The notes beneath the pieces are model-generated. The model worked only from the letters and a program-made list of their open reading frames with translations. It was not told where the DNA came from and ran no database searches. Shown piece after piece: positions 49,245-57,594 of a stretch of DNA of 64,000 bases. The stretch comes from Chimaeribacter californicus (GTDB taxonomy: Bacteria > Pseudomonadota > Gammaproteobacteria > Enterobacterales > Enterobacteriaceae), in NCBI RefSeq assembly GCF_002858675.1, contig NZ_PJZF01000001.1, positions 496,001-560,000 of the forward strand, given 5' to 3'. Position numbers and translations under genes: made by a program. Within the stretch, counting starts at the first letter, position 1. Every line of letters starts with the position of its first letter.

Positions 49245-49775
49245 ATGAACCGGAACATTCTTGTTGTTGTGGATATGCAGAACGGGGTGTTTGCCACCCC
49301 GCGTTTTGACCGGGCCGGCAGGGCAGCGCGAATCAACGCGCTGATCGCCGCCGCTGACCAGACCATTTTCATCCTCCATGAAGAGGGAGAGATGCAGGCG
49401 GGCACGGAAGCCTGGCAGCTGTTGCCGGAATTGCAGCCGCCGCCCGACGCCATTATGGTGAGCAAAACCGCCTGCGACGGCTTCTGGCACACGGAACTGG
49501 CGGCAACGTTACAGGCGCTGGATGCCCGCGACTTCGTGATCTGCGGCTGCGCCACCGATTACTGCGTGGATACCACCATTAAGACGGGCAACAGCCGGGG
49601 CTACGCCATCACCGTCGCGGCGGATGCCCACACCACCGCCGACCGTACCTGGGCCACGGCGGAGCAGTTGATCGGCCAGCATAATGAGGTCTGGGCGGGG
49701 CTGACCATGCCGGGCAACCCGATCCGGATGGAAACCAGCGACGCCATCCTCAGCCGCTGGCGCACCGGCCGCTAA
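49245..49775 (+). CDS. isochorismatase-fold cysteine hydrolase
   Basis: 176-residue single-domain hydrolase of the isochorismatase/nicotinamidase superfamily with the triad Asp10 (VVVDMQNG), Lys74 (VSKTACDGF) and Cys107 (GCATDYCVD) in place. Substrate not predictable; members cleave amides, carbamates or isochorismate. AGGAAC precedes the ATG. Its stop overlaps the convergent gene by four bases. Confidence 0.9.
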   Translation: MNRNILVVVDMQNGVFATPRFDRAGRAARINALIAAADQTIFILHEEGEMQAGTEAWQLLPELQPPPDAIMVSKTACDGFWHTELAATLQALDARDFVICGCATDYCVDTTIKTGNSRGYAITVAADAHTTADRTWATAEQLIGQHNEVWAGLTMPGNPIRMETSDAILSRWRTGR

Positions 49776-50881
49776 ATATCAAGATCCACCCACAGGGCGG
49801 CGTGGTCAGAGCCGGCGTTTTCCGGCTCCTTGATCTCCGGGTAGGCCTTCCATTTCACCGGGCGCACGCCGGGCCACATGCCTTTGCGCAGCACGCCGCC
49901 CGCTTTCACTTTTTCCCACAGCGCCGGTGACAGCAGGATATAGTCGAGCTTGTTGTCTGCCGCGCAGTTGCCCCAGGTGCCGGGATACCCGCCCTGATCG
50001 AACGCCGGGTGGGTGAAGGCGTCACGCAGATCCGTTTCTTTCAGCAAGGGTGCCAGCGCGTCGCTGTCGGGCGTGTCGTTGAAATCCCCGACAATCGCAA
50101 TCAGCGGGTGGCCCTCAGCCACGCGCTGCTGGTAGATCGCGCTGATCCGCTCCGCCTGCTGGCGGCGGCGGGCGTCAGAGCTGCCTTTGCTGCCGTAGCC
50201 CTTACTTTTCAGGTGGTTGACCAGCACCCACAGCGTCTCGCCGGAGGCGAGCGGGATGCTGTATTCCGGGCAGTCACGCGAGAAGATCAGCGCCTCGCCG
50301 TCGCGGTCATCCACGTGGCTGCGCATCTCGCCGATCGGGTACGCCGCGCCGGTCATCAGCCCGACATCAATGCCGCGCGTGTCGTTGCCGTCAATCACCA
50401 TCACATGGCGGAACGGTTCACCGCCCAGCGCCTTGACGATCTCCTGGTTAAACGCCGCCAGCGATGGGCGGCTCTCCGCCTCAATCACCGCCAGAATGTC
50501 CGTCTGGAGATCGATCATTACTTTGGCGGTGACGCGCATCGCCACCTCATTCACCGGCTCCTCAATCAGCTCCAGCGAGCCGACCCAGTCAGCGCGGCCC
50601 CCGGCGGTGATCTCCACGCCCCCGGCGCGCGGCCGTTTCAGCAGTGCGCCGCGGTTGCGCCGCAGGAGAACAAATGGCCCGGTGTCGGACTTCTCCAGCC
50701 CCAGATCCACCATTAACGCCACCATTTTCTTTTTCATTGCGTCGGTGTAGGTGATCTCGCCCAGCAGTTCATTCAGGGCGGCGAACTTCTCCAGCACCGG
50801 CTTCCCTTTGCTCCAGCCTGCCTGATCCATGACCGCCGCGCGGTCGAACAGGTTTTCCACGTTATACGATGCAAGACGCAT
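49772..50881 (-). CDS. endonuclease/exonuclease/phosphatase-family protein
   Basis: 369 residues of the DNase I-like Mg2+ phosphoesterase fold: LASYNVENLFDR at the start (metal-binding Asn), VIEAESRPSL (metal Glu), LWVLVNHLKSKGYGS (catalytic His), AIVGDFNDTPDS (catalytic Asp/Asn) and GSDHAALWVDL at the end. Probably a nuclease or phosphodiesterase; no signal peptide. The start at 50881 was chosen over 50887 because AGGAG then has normal spacing. Confidence 0.9.
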   Translation of the reverse strand: MRLASYNVENLFDRAAVMDQAGWSKGKPVLEKFAALNELLGEITYTDAMKKKMVALMVDLGLEKSDTGPFVLLRRNRGALLKRPRAGGVEITAGGRADWVGSLELIEEPVNEVAMRVTAKVMIDLQTDILAVIEAESRPSLAAFNQEIVKALGGEPFRHVMVIDGNDTRGIDVGLMTGAAYPIGEMRSHVDDRDGEALIFSRDCPEYSIPLASGETLWVLVNHLKSKGYGSKGSSDARRRQQAERISAIYQQRVAEGHPLIAIVGDFNDTPDSDALAPLLKETDLRDAFTHPAFDQGGYPGTWGNCAADNKLDYILLSPALWEKVKAGGVLRKGMWPGVRPVKWKAYPEIKEPENAGSDHAALWVDLDI

Positions 50882-51005
50882 AGCCATCTCCTGTGTTGCG
50901 CTGTTTTCAGCGTAGTCAGGGCAGAGGGTTTTGCCAGCTGGGGAAAGGGAAATCAGAAAAAGGGGCGGGGGAACCGGCGCAGGCGGGGAACCTGCGCCGG
51001 AAAGC

Positions 51006-52007
51006 TTAGCGGGCGCTGACCTTGTCGCGCAGCGCCTGTTTTTCGGCGTCGGTGATAAACGCCATCGTCAGGCCGTTCTCCTGCGCCTGGCGGATTTCAG
51101 CCGCCGTCAGCCCGGCTTGCGGGGCGGCAACCTGGTACTCGTGCGGCAGCTCGATGCCCTGGACTGCCGGGTCATCGGTGTTGATCGAGGCCAGCACGCC
51201 GTGGCGCAGGAAGGTGGCCAGCGGGTGCGCGGCCAGCGAGGAGACGGTGCTGGTCTGGATGTTGGACGTCAGGCAGGATTCAATGCCGATCTGGTGCTCC
51301 GCGAGGAAATCCATCAGCGCCGGGTCTTCCACCGCTTTCACGCCGTGGCCGATGCGCTCTGCACCCAGTTCGCGGATCGCCTGCCAGATGCTGTCCGGCC
51401 CCGCGGCTTCCCCGGCGTGCACGGTGATGCGCAGCCCGGCGTCACGTGCGCGGGTAAAGTGGCTGAGGAACAGGCTGCCGGGGAAGCCGAGCTCATCCCC
51501 GGCCAGGTCCAGCGCGGTGATGCCGTCGCGGTTCGCCAGCAGGGCGTCCAGTTCACGCAGGCAGGCCTCTTCGCCAAAGGTACGGCTCATGATGCCGATC
51601 AGCCGCACCTCGGTACCGAAATCACGGCTGCCGGCACGCACGCCGTCAATCACCGCCTCCACCACGCCCGCCACCGGCAGGTTGTGGGTCATCGCCATGT
51701 AGCCCGGCGAGAAGCGCAGCTCCGCATAGTGAATACCGGCCCGGGCCGCATCTTCCACGTTTTCATAGGCGATGCGGCGGCAGGCCTCCAGCGAGCCGAG
51801 CACCGCCACGCCCAGATCCAGCTTTTGCAGGAAGCTCACCAGATCCGGCTCGTTTTTCATCACCTGCACGTGCGGACGCAGCGCTTCCAGCTCGGTGGCG
51901 GGCAGCGGGTGGTTAAACTGGCGACCCAGTTCCAGGATGGTTTGCGCACGGATGTTGCCGTCAAGGTGGCGGTGAATGTCAGTCAGGGGCAGGCGGGAAT
52001 CAATCAT
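51006..52007 (-). CDS. add: adenosine deaminase
   Basis: Deaminates adenosine and deoxyadenosine to inosine forms. 333 residues, as in E. coli, with zinc-ligand [33 protein letters not shown] (catalytic Glu), ERIGHGVKA and NTDDP (zinc Asp). The start [14 protein letters not shown] is set by homology. It lies 160 bases downstream of the GGDEF gene on the same strand; in E. coli its upstream neighbour is malY, here moved about 8.6 kb away. Confidence 0.98.
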   Translation of the reverse strand: MIDSRLPLTDIHRHLDGNIRAQTILELGRQFNHPLPATELEALRPHVQVMKNEPDLVSFLQKLDLGVAVLGSLEACRRIAYENVEDAARAGIHYAELRFSPGYMAMTHNLPVAGVVEAVIDGVRAGSRDFGTEVRLIGIMSRTFGEEACLRELDALLANRDGITALDLAGDELGFPGSLFLSHFTRARDAGLRITVHAGEAAGPDSIWQAIRELGAERIGHGVKAVEDPALMDFLAEHQIGIESCLTSNIQTSTVSSLAAHPLATFLRHGVLASINTDDPAVQGIELPHEYQVAAPQAGLTAAEIRQAQENGLTMAFITDAEKQALRDKVSAR

Positions 52008-52166
52008 GATGTGCACTCGTTGTTGTGGTCAGCAGAAAGTTGCCGATAAAAGTGCATATCAGTATAAAAACAAATGGATGAAAATTTCCATCAGGTTGCA
52101 GTAGAAAGTGACCATAATCACATTATTGCGTACCGTATCGCATTTCTGTGCAACCCAGATCGTTGG

Positions 52167-53264
52167 CTATTTCACCACGGCGGTCGCTTCTGTTGGGTGA
52201 ACCGGTATACCTTCCGCCAGCGATACGCCGTCGCGGCCGTTACGCTTAACGTGGTAGAGCGCGCGGTCGGCATTGCGCAGCCATTCATGGATCGAGGCGG
52301 CGTCACCCGCTGACGCGATGCCGATGCTTACCGAGCAGCGGAATGCCGCTGAGGCGGGCAGCCGGATGCGTGAGATTTTATCCCGCAACGTTTCCGCCAG
52401 CGCCACGATGCGGCTGTCATCGGCATTACGCACAATCACCCCCAGCTCATCCCCGCCGAAACGGGCGGGGATATCCTCCAGGCCGACCTCATTACGCAGC
52501 AGCGCTGAGATCTCCGCCAGCAGGAAATCCCCGGTTTCATGGCCGAAGGTGTCATTGACCTGCTTGAAATGATCCACATCCAGAATCATCAGGTAAGCGG
52601 CACTCTCGCCACGCCGGGTGCGCAGCAGCTCGCTCTCCAGCCGCCGCTCAAACAACCGGCGGTTAGGGATTTGCAGGCCGGGGTCCATCAGGGCGATGCG
52701 CTCCAGCTCGCGGTTCTTGTTACGCAGGCTGAGGGTCAGATGGTAAGAGACGGTGCTGAGCGCCAGCATATAGCAGGTGGCCAGCGGCAGGGTCAGCCAC
52801 ACGGTGAGCGTGCTGAAGGTCAGGTGCAGCGGCACACCGGCGGCCGTCCACGCCAGCAGGAAGGCGACAAAAAACGCCGCCAGCGCCGGTTTCAGCTGCG
52901 GCCAGCCCCCGGCCGCATACCGGTCAGAGGCCAGCACCGCCATAATAATCAGGGAGGGGAGCGGGCTGAGCCCCATCAGCGCCACCCAGATGCCGCCAAA
53001 GGCCGCGTCCAGGGTGAGGTGGTGCCGCTCCCGGCCTATCGGGTCAGCCGCGGTGCGCGCCAGCCGGTAAGCCACCCCAGGCCAGATAAAGGCATTCACC
53101 GCCAGCAGGGCATAAAAACTCCGCGGGCTGTTCATGGCCATCAGCACCGACATGATCGGCACAAAGCATAAAAAGGTACCCAACTGCCGCATGATAAACA
53201 TCCGGCGCACAAACCGCAGAGCACGTAACGTCAGGTGACTGTCGTCAGGGGAGTAATAGTTCAT
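52167..53264 (-). CDS. MASE2-GGDEF protein, probable diguanylate cyclase
   Basis: 365 residues: an N-terminal MASE2-type membrane domain with about six TM segments (LRFVRRMFIMRQLG start, HHLTLDAAFGGIWVALMG), then a GGDEF domain from about 190. The layout is that of E. coli DgcC/AdrA. The A-site reads GGDEL (270-274), not GGDEF or GGEEF, with the preceding RF conserved. The inhibitory RxxD site upstream is absent (GLED). Cyclase activity is therefore likely but not assured, and product inhibition should be weak. No EAL domain. Confidence 0.87.
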   Translation of the reverse strand: MNYYSPDDSHLTLRALRFVRRMFIMRQLGTFLCFVPIMSVLMAMNSPRSFYALLAVNAFIWPGVAYRLARTAADPIGRERHHLTLDAAFGGIWVALMGLSPLPSLIIMAVLASDRYAAGGWPQLKPALAAFFVAFLLAWTAAGVPLHLTFSTLTVWLTLPLATCYMLALSTVSYHLTLSLRNKNRELERIALMDPGLQIPNRRLFERRLESELLRTRRGESAAYLMILDVDHFKQVNDTFGHETGDFLLAEISALLRNEVGLEDIPARFGGDELGVIVRNADDSRIVALAETLRDKISRIRLPASAAFRCSVSIGIASAGDAASIHEWLRNADRALYHVKRNGRDGVSLAEGIPVHPTEATAVVK

Positions 53265-53423
53265 GAGGGGGCAACATAGCAGGAAGGTATCAGACAGTTT
53301 ACCGGGTTTTCACCTGAAACCGGATCACATTTTACGAATTTCCTTAAGGGAACAAGGCCATGCCGTGGGGCCTTTTCCCGCTTTTCAGCAAGGAAGAAGC
53401 GTGTTACGCGCGGGTGAAACAGA

Positions 53424-53447
53424 ACAGGGCGGCCGCAGCCGCCCTGT
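53424..53447 (-). terminator. probable terminator of yfaZ
   Basis: Ten-base-pair stem ACAGGGCGGC / GCCGCCCTGT (53424-53433 with 53438-53447), CGCA loop; the minus-strand tail TCTGTTTC is only weakly T-rich. Confidence 0.65.
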
Positions 53448-53464
53448 GATGGCCGGGGGGCCTA

Positions 53465-54010
53465 TCAGAAACGCAGGGACGCGCCAACGTAAGGGCCGTC
53501 GATCAGGACGTTATCTTTGCGGCCGTCTTTGTTGTCCAGCTCAACATACTGGTAACCCACGCGCAGGTTCAGCAGGGAGATCGGCGTGAAGCTCAGGCCG
53601 CCTGACGCTTCCTGGTAGTTCTCCAGATGTTCGGAGAAGGCTTCCGGCGCGTAGTAGTACTCACCGTAGAGGCCCCACATGTTATTGAAGCTGTATTGTG
53701 CGCCGGCACCCACCGCCACACCGAAACCGTCTTTGCCGTCTTCCGGGTGGGTGAACAGGGCTTTGGCCGTCGGGGCCACGCGCAGCGGGCCGGCATCAAT
53801 GTTGTAACCCAGCGCCAGGCCGGTGGTGCTGCCGTCGTGATCGCTGCGCAGCCAGTTGCCTTTCAGGAACAGGCCGGGGGAGGTGGTCCCCAGGCCCAGA
53901 TTCAGGTTGGTGTTGTGCTCACCCACATCCACGCTGCCTTCAATCGCCTGCGCTGCGCCGCTGATCAGCGCCAGGCTTACTACGCTCCCGGTAACAAGTT
54001 GCTTAAACAT
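53465..54010 (-). CDS. yfaZ: YfaZ-family outer-membrane protein
   Basis: 181-residue beta-barrel protein: signal peptide (cleavage after GAAQA), alternating polar/hydrophobic strands such as GLALGYNID, GVAVGAGAQYSF and LYGEYYYAPEA, and a C-terminal ASLRF with terminal Phe, the Bam recognition signal. Function unknown. Single gene with a long upstream region. Confidence 0.88.
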   Translation of the reverse strand: MFKQLVTGSVVSLALISGAAQAIEGSVDVGEHNTNLNLGLGTTSPGLFLKGNWLRSDHDGSTTGLALGYNIDAGPLRVAPTAKALFTHPEDGKDGFGVAVGAGAQYSFNNMWGLYGEYYYAPEAFSEHLENYQEASGGLSFTPISLLNLRVGYQYVELDNKDGRKDNVLIDGPYVGASLRF

Positions 54011-54383
54011 ACTTCCACTCCCTTAAGGAAAATTAATCCGGCGCAAAGGGTAAACAGCCAGGGCAACGCAGACAACGTTATTCAGTAACATTTACGTAAT
54101 AAGATGTTTCATATACAGAAACCCGTAGCCTATAACGGCGGCTCATGCGCGTTTCCGGCCCCGTCAGACGGGCATCTTTACATTTCTCTATAAAAACCCG
54201 GGCCAACTTGATAAATGAAAGTAAATGTAACAATTTGATGCAGATCAATTTTTGCTACCCAGCCCACAGACGCGTTGCCAGGTTATATGCTTTAGCAAGC
54301 ATCCCGGTGTTTCAGGGAGCCCTTTGCCGGCAGGTGTGAAATGGCGGCGTTTGAAACAATACGTGGATACAACGGGTGGTAAT
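54011..54383. other. divergent intergenic region yfaZ / DUF1275 gene
   Basis: 373 bases, AT-rich, with the promoters of both divergent genes. In-frame codons upstream of 54384 exist but lack ribosome sites and family similarity. Nothing else recognised. Confidence 0.45.
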
Positions 54384-55115
54384 GTGCTGATAAAAAAGAA
54401 GCGGGTAAGGTCACACACGGAAGATCGTTACCTGGCGCTGGTGCTGGCCACCACGGCAGGCATCCTGAACGCCATGGCACTGGGTGCCTTTGGTTTTTTC
54501 CCCTCCCACATGACCGGTAACGCCTCACAGATTTCCAGTGAGGTGTCGAGTTCCGATCTTAACGATCTGCTGTTTCTGGCGGTGCTGATTACCGCCTTTG
54601 TGATTGGCTCGGCCAGCGCCCGATTTGTGGTGGATACCGGCCTGAGGAATAAAATACGCACCATTTACTGCTTTGTTATTCTGGCAGAAGGGGTGGCGTT
54701 AACCCTGACGTCCGTATTTGAGACAGTGCTCTACTCGCCGCAAAACAACCGCGAGATCCTGGTATTGCTGGGCTTTTTGATGGGCATCCACAATTCCACT
54801 TCCACGCAGCTCTCCAACGGCCGGGTGCGCTCCACCCATATCACCGGCACCCTGACCGATGCCGGCATCGCGCTCGGCTCCTTTATCTCCTCTTTTATTA
54901 CCCGCGCCGCACCGGATGACCGCCGCCCGCACAAGAAACAGCTGAACACCCACCTCACCACCGTGTTTTCCTTTCTCTCCGGGTGTATTGCCGGTTTGCT
55001 GCTGTTTAAGGAGTTTGGGTTTAATGCGATGATCATGCTGGGGATTTTTCTGGTGGCAGTCGCACTTTTATCACTGGTGGATACGCTGCGCACCGCCCGC
55101 AAAAGCCTCTACTGA
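54384..55115 (+). CDS. DUF1275 (YoaK-family) membrane protein
   Basis: 243-residue, six-TM inner-membrane protein of the DUF1275 family. Typical segments are TTAGILNAMALGAFGFFPSHMTGNASQ and GFLMGIHNSTSTQLSNGRVRSTHITGTLTDAGIALG. Function unknown. The proposed start is GTG at 54384 behind GGGTGG; no ATG fits better without adding an unrelated leader. It ends at a bidirectional terminator. Confidence 0.85.
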   Translation: MLIKKKRVRSHTEDRYLALVLATTAGILNAMALGAFGFFPSHMTGNASQISSEVSSSDLNDLLFLAVLITAFVIGSASARFVVDTGLRNKIRTIYCFVILAEGVALTLTSVFETVLYSPQNNREILVLLGFLMGIHNSTSTQLSNGRVRSTHITGTLTDAGIALGSFISSFITRAAPDDRRPHKKQLNTHLTTVFSFLSGCIAGLLLFKEFGFNAMIMLGIFLVAVALLSLVDTLRTARKSLY

Positions 55116-55128
55116 TGAGACAGGCAGC

Positions 55129-55153
55129 AAAAAGCCGCCTGCGGGCGGCTTTT
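55129..55153. terminator. bidirectional terminator
   Basis: Stem AAAGCCGCC / GGCGGCTTT (55131-55139 with 55144-55152), TGCG loop, with A-run before and T-run after, so it works for the DUF1275 gene (+) and the PTS operon (-). Confidence 0.9.
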
Positions 55154-55178
55154 ACCGTCATCGTTGGGCCGCGGCCTT

Positions 55179-55874
55179 TCAGTCAAACAGATCGCTGCTG
55201 TGCCCGTTGGGGGCTGCGCCCCGGCAACGTTTTTCAACCCGCCGGCCGGGTACCACAGGCAGGAAGTACCGCTGCCGGCGCGGCACCCCCTGCGCCTGTA
55301 ACCAGCGTCTGAGCCGGCGGATGTCAATGGCCTGATCCTGATCGATACTCAGCACCGGGCCTAACGCCATCGGGGCGGCCTGCGCCGCCAGCGCCCGCAG
55401 CTCCGGCAGGTATTCCGCACCGGGATGGCCCGGCGGCCGCTGTGCAAGGCGGCCAAGGTACCGTTCGGCAGCCCGCTCGCCGGAAATCTGGTTCCATACT
55501 TCCAGCACCCGTACCACGCCTGCGTCGCTGAGATAGCGGCACAGCACCTCTTTTGGCTGGAAGCCAAACCAGGCATCAATCACATAGATGCAGCGCGCCG
55601 GGGCCTGGGCCACCATCAGCCAGAGGGCCTCATAGGCGGCGCGGCCCAGCATGCGGTTCTGTTCGCGGTCAACAGGCCCGAGGCGGGCCATAAACGGCTC
55701 CTTAATACCGTCGAGCGTGAGGACGGGCAGCGTAAAATCCTGCGCCAGTTGCCGGGCAATACTGCTTTTCCCCGAGGCGGGAATGCCGTTGACCAGAATC
55801 ACCGTTTTGCCCTGCGGGTGGGAAGGGGCCTTCGCCGGCGGAAAATGCCCCGGCTGAGAAAAGGACATCGTCAT
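55179..55874 (-). CDS. P-loop kinase (zeta/chloramphenicol-phosphotransferase-like), last gene of the PTS operon
   Basis: 231 residues with a Walker A motif VNGIPASGKSSIAR near 28-41, then LTLDGIKEPF and a VIDAWFGFQPKE segment, the layout of small-molecule kinases such as AAA_33/CPT-type enzymes. The C-terminus is basic. Its ATG overlaps the EIIA stop (ATGA), so it is translationally coupled to a sugar PTS operon and probably phosphorylates the sugar or a derived metabolite. A toxin-type kinase is a less likely reading. No known PTS operon of this composition comes to mind. Confidence 0.75.
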   Translation of the reverse strand: MTMSFSQPGHFPPAKAPSHPQGKTVILVNGIPASGKSSIARQLAQDFTLPVLTLDGIKEPFMARLGPVDREQNRMLGRAAYEALWLMVAQAPARCIYVIDAWFGFQPKEVLCRYLSDAGVVRVLEVWNQISGERAAERYLGRLAQRPPGHPGAEYLPELRALAAQAAPMALGPVLSIDQDQAIDIRRLRRWLQAQGVPRRQRYFLPVVPGRRVEKRCRGAAPNGHSSDLFD

Positions 55875-56308
55875 AATATCTCCACCACCTGTTGCCAGGC
55901 TGTCGCCGCCCGTAATTTTTTCAGCCGCACGTCATTATCCAGTAATTCCATAATGGCGCGGATCCCCTCCTGGATATGGCTGTTGCTGTCGGTGGCACCG
56001 AACATAATGATAATGTCAGCCCGTTCACTGTCGCCAAAGGCGATAGGTTCCGCCAGCACGACCATGCTGAAACAGTTTTTAATCACACCGCACTCCGGCC
56101 GGGCATGTGGAATCGCGATCCCTTCATCAAACACGTAATACGCGCCATGGGCCAGGGTATTGCTGATCACCGCCTGATAATAGGCGGGGTGGATATAGCC
56201 GTTTTCTACCAGCGGCCGGGCCGCCAGCATGAGAACCTGTTGCCAGTCGCTCTCCCGCACGCCGACCTGAATGGCGTTAGCCTCCATCAGCAGTTGTTTA
56301 ATTGTCAT
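55871..56308 (-). CDS. PTS EIIA component (mannitol/fructose/ascorbate type)
   Basis: 145-residue EIIA of the fructose/mannitol/UlaC fold. The phosphorylated His68 is in GIAIPHARPE, the same position as in UlaC. It accepts phosphate from HPr and passes it to the EIIB encoded four genes upstream. Start preceded by GAGGGAG; nine bases separate it from the small gene before it. Confidence 0.92.
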   Translation of the reverse strand: MTIKQLLMEANAIQVGVRESDWQQVLMLAARPLVENGYIHPAYYQAVISNTLAHGAYYVFDEGIAIPHARPECGVIKNCFSMVVLAEPIAFGDSERADIIIMFGATDSNSHIQEGIRAIMELLDNDVRLKKLRAATAWQQVVEIL

Positions 56309-56317
56309 AAGGCTCCC

Positions 56318-56584
56318 TCAAAGGGTTTTTCGGATGATATTTCTTAGCGCATCCATTTTGACAAACAGGGTATCCACCTGATCGCGCTGCCGGGTATTAG
56401 CGGCATACACTTTCAGCGCCCGGTTATATTCCAGCATCAGCGTTTTCTGAATATCCCGGTCTTCCGGCGTGGCAGAAAGCTGTGACTCCAGCCGGATGAT
56501 GTTTTCTGTTATTTTATCAGCTTCCTGTGTATTTTGAGGCGTGGGTGCAGGTATTTCCTGCCGCCGTTTCAGAAATTCAAACAT
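56318..56584 (-). CDS. small helical protein in PTS operon, unknown
   Basis: 88 residues, MFEFLKRRQEIPAPTPQ followed by two heptad-like helices (about 22-40 and 46-85), no cysteine, no signal. I know no family for it. The GGAGAG ribosome site before the ATG and tight spacing to EIIA support a real gene. It could be an accessory or adaptor for the PTS or the kinases; that is a guess. Confidence 0.7.
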   Translation of the reverse strand: MFEFLKRRQEIPAPTPQNTQEADKITENIIRLESQLSATPEDRDIQKTLMLEYNRALKVYAANTRQRDQVDTLFVKMDALRNIIRKTL

Positions 56585-56685
56585 AGCTCTCTCCAGCCCC
56601 GGCGGGTGCCGGGGCACCAGGGTGTGATAATGAATAGCGTATCATTAAGCGCGTCTTTATCTGGGAAGAATAAATGAACGGTGCT

Positions 56686-56760
56686 TATTTAAAAACGTTG
56701 TCTATTTAAAAATGATGCGTATTTAAAAGGCTGGATTATTTAAAATCCGGCTTATTTAAA
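56686..56760. repeat. array of five TATTTAAA octamers at 17-bp spacing
   Basis: Octamers begin at 56686, 56703, 56720, 56737 and 56753 (intervals 17, 17, 17, 16) with unrelated spacers. The last copy includes the aldolase stop codon; the others fill the aldolase-small-protein gap. In mRNA sense they read UUUAAAUA. Conserved cores with diverged spacers suggest selection on the octamer rather than simple slippage. Confidence 0.85.
56725..56751 (-). terminator. weak intercistronic hairpin after the aldolase
   Basis: Stem GCTGGATT / AATCCGGC (56730-56737 with 56744-56751, one G-U pair) followed on the minus strand by CC and TTTT. It overlaps two octamers of the array and may reduce downstream expression or stabilise the upstream message. 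Confidence 0.5.
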
Positions 56761-57594
56761 CAGGTTAATTTTTTCGGTTAATACCTGTGTCACAGCATCG
56801 TTGGCCGGAATTAAAAATTTCCGCACGCTGTCATTCACTTTGCCTTTTTCAAACGCCTGTTTACAGCGGCCGACCCACTGCACATTCATTTCAGTACCGA
56901 CGTTGACTTTCTCAATGCCCCCGGCCACGGCGCGGCGCATATCCTCATCACTGACGCCGGTGCCGCCGTGCAACACCAGCGGGGTATGGGTGGCGGCCGT
57001 GATCTCTGCCAGCCGCTGATGCTGGATATGGGCTTTGCCGGTATAAAGCCCATGCACCGTACCAACCGAGACGGCCAGCATATCCACGCCGGTCTGTTCA
57101 ACAAAGTGCCTGGCGTCTTCCACCGTGGTAAACGCGATTGCCTCTTCTGCCACCTGTTTGCCGTCTTCTGCGCCGCCAATCGCCCCCAGCTCCGCCTCTA
57201 CCGACACGTTATACTGGCGAGCAAGATCAATGACCTGGCGGGTATTGGCGATGTTTTCCTCCATGGGAAGATGGGATCCGTCATACATCACCGAGCTGAA
57301 GCCCGCCTCAATGGCAGTCCGGATGGCGGTTAACTCAGAGCAGTGGTCGAGGTGCAGACAGGTCGGGACATCCTCGCTCTCTGCCAGCGAACGTACCGCG
57401 TCTACCAGCAGTTTATAGCCCAGGTAGTCCGCCGTTCCGGTTGAAATCTGGATCATCATCGGGCTGTGGGTCTCTTTGGCGGCGCGGAAATAGGCCGGCA
57501 GCATCTCCAGGCAATGCAGGTTAAACGAACCGATAGCCTTAAAACCCCGGGCTTTTGCCACGTCGAGCAAGGCGTTGAAATTATAAAGTTTCAT
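56752..57594 (-). CDS. class II ketose-bisphosphate aldolase (GatY/KbaY type)
   Basis: 280 residues. HLDH at 81-84 (catalytic Asp83, zinc ligand His84), GTVHGLYTG and LHGGTG supply the remaining zinc ligands. It resembles tagatose-1,6-bisphosphate aldolases and only moderately resembles the SQ-locus aldolase. With the PfkA-like kinase upstream it should cleave a ketose 1,6-bisphosphate to two triose phosphates. The start MKLYNFNALLDVAKARG at 57594 has GAGGA upstream and overlaps the EIIC end by 14 bases; longer in-frame extensions are EIIC shadow. Confidence 0.92.
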   Translation of the reverse strand: MKLYNFNALLDVAKARGFKAIGSFNLHCLEMLPAYFRAAKETHSPMMIQISTGTADYLGYKLLVDAVRSLAESEDVPTCLHLDHCSELTAIRTAIEAGFSSVMYDGSHLPMEENIANTRQVIDLARQYNVSVEAELGAIGGAEDGKQVAEEAIAFTTVEDARHFVEQTGVDMLAVSVGTVHGLYTGKAHIQHQRLAEITAATHTPLVLHGGTGVSDEDMRRAVAGGIEKVNVGTEMNVQWVGRCKQAFEKGKVNDSVRKFLIPANDAVTQVLTEKINLFK

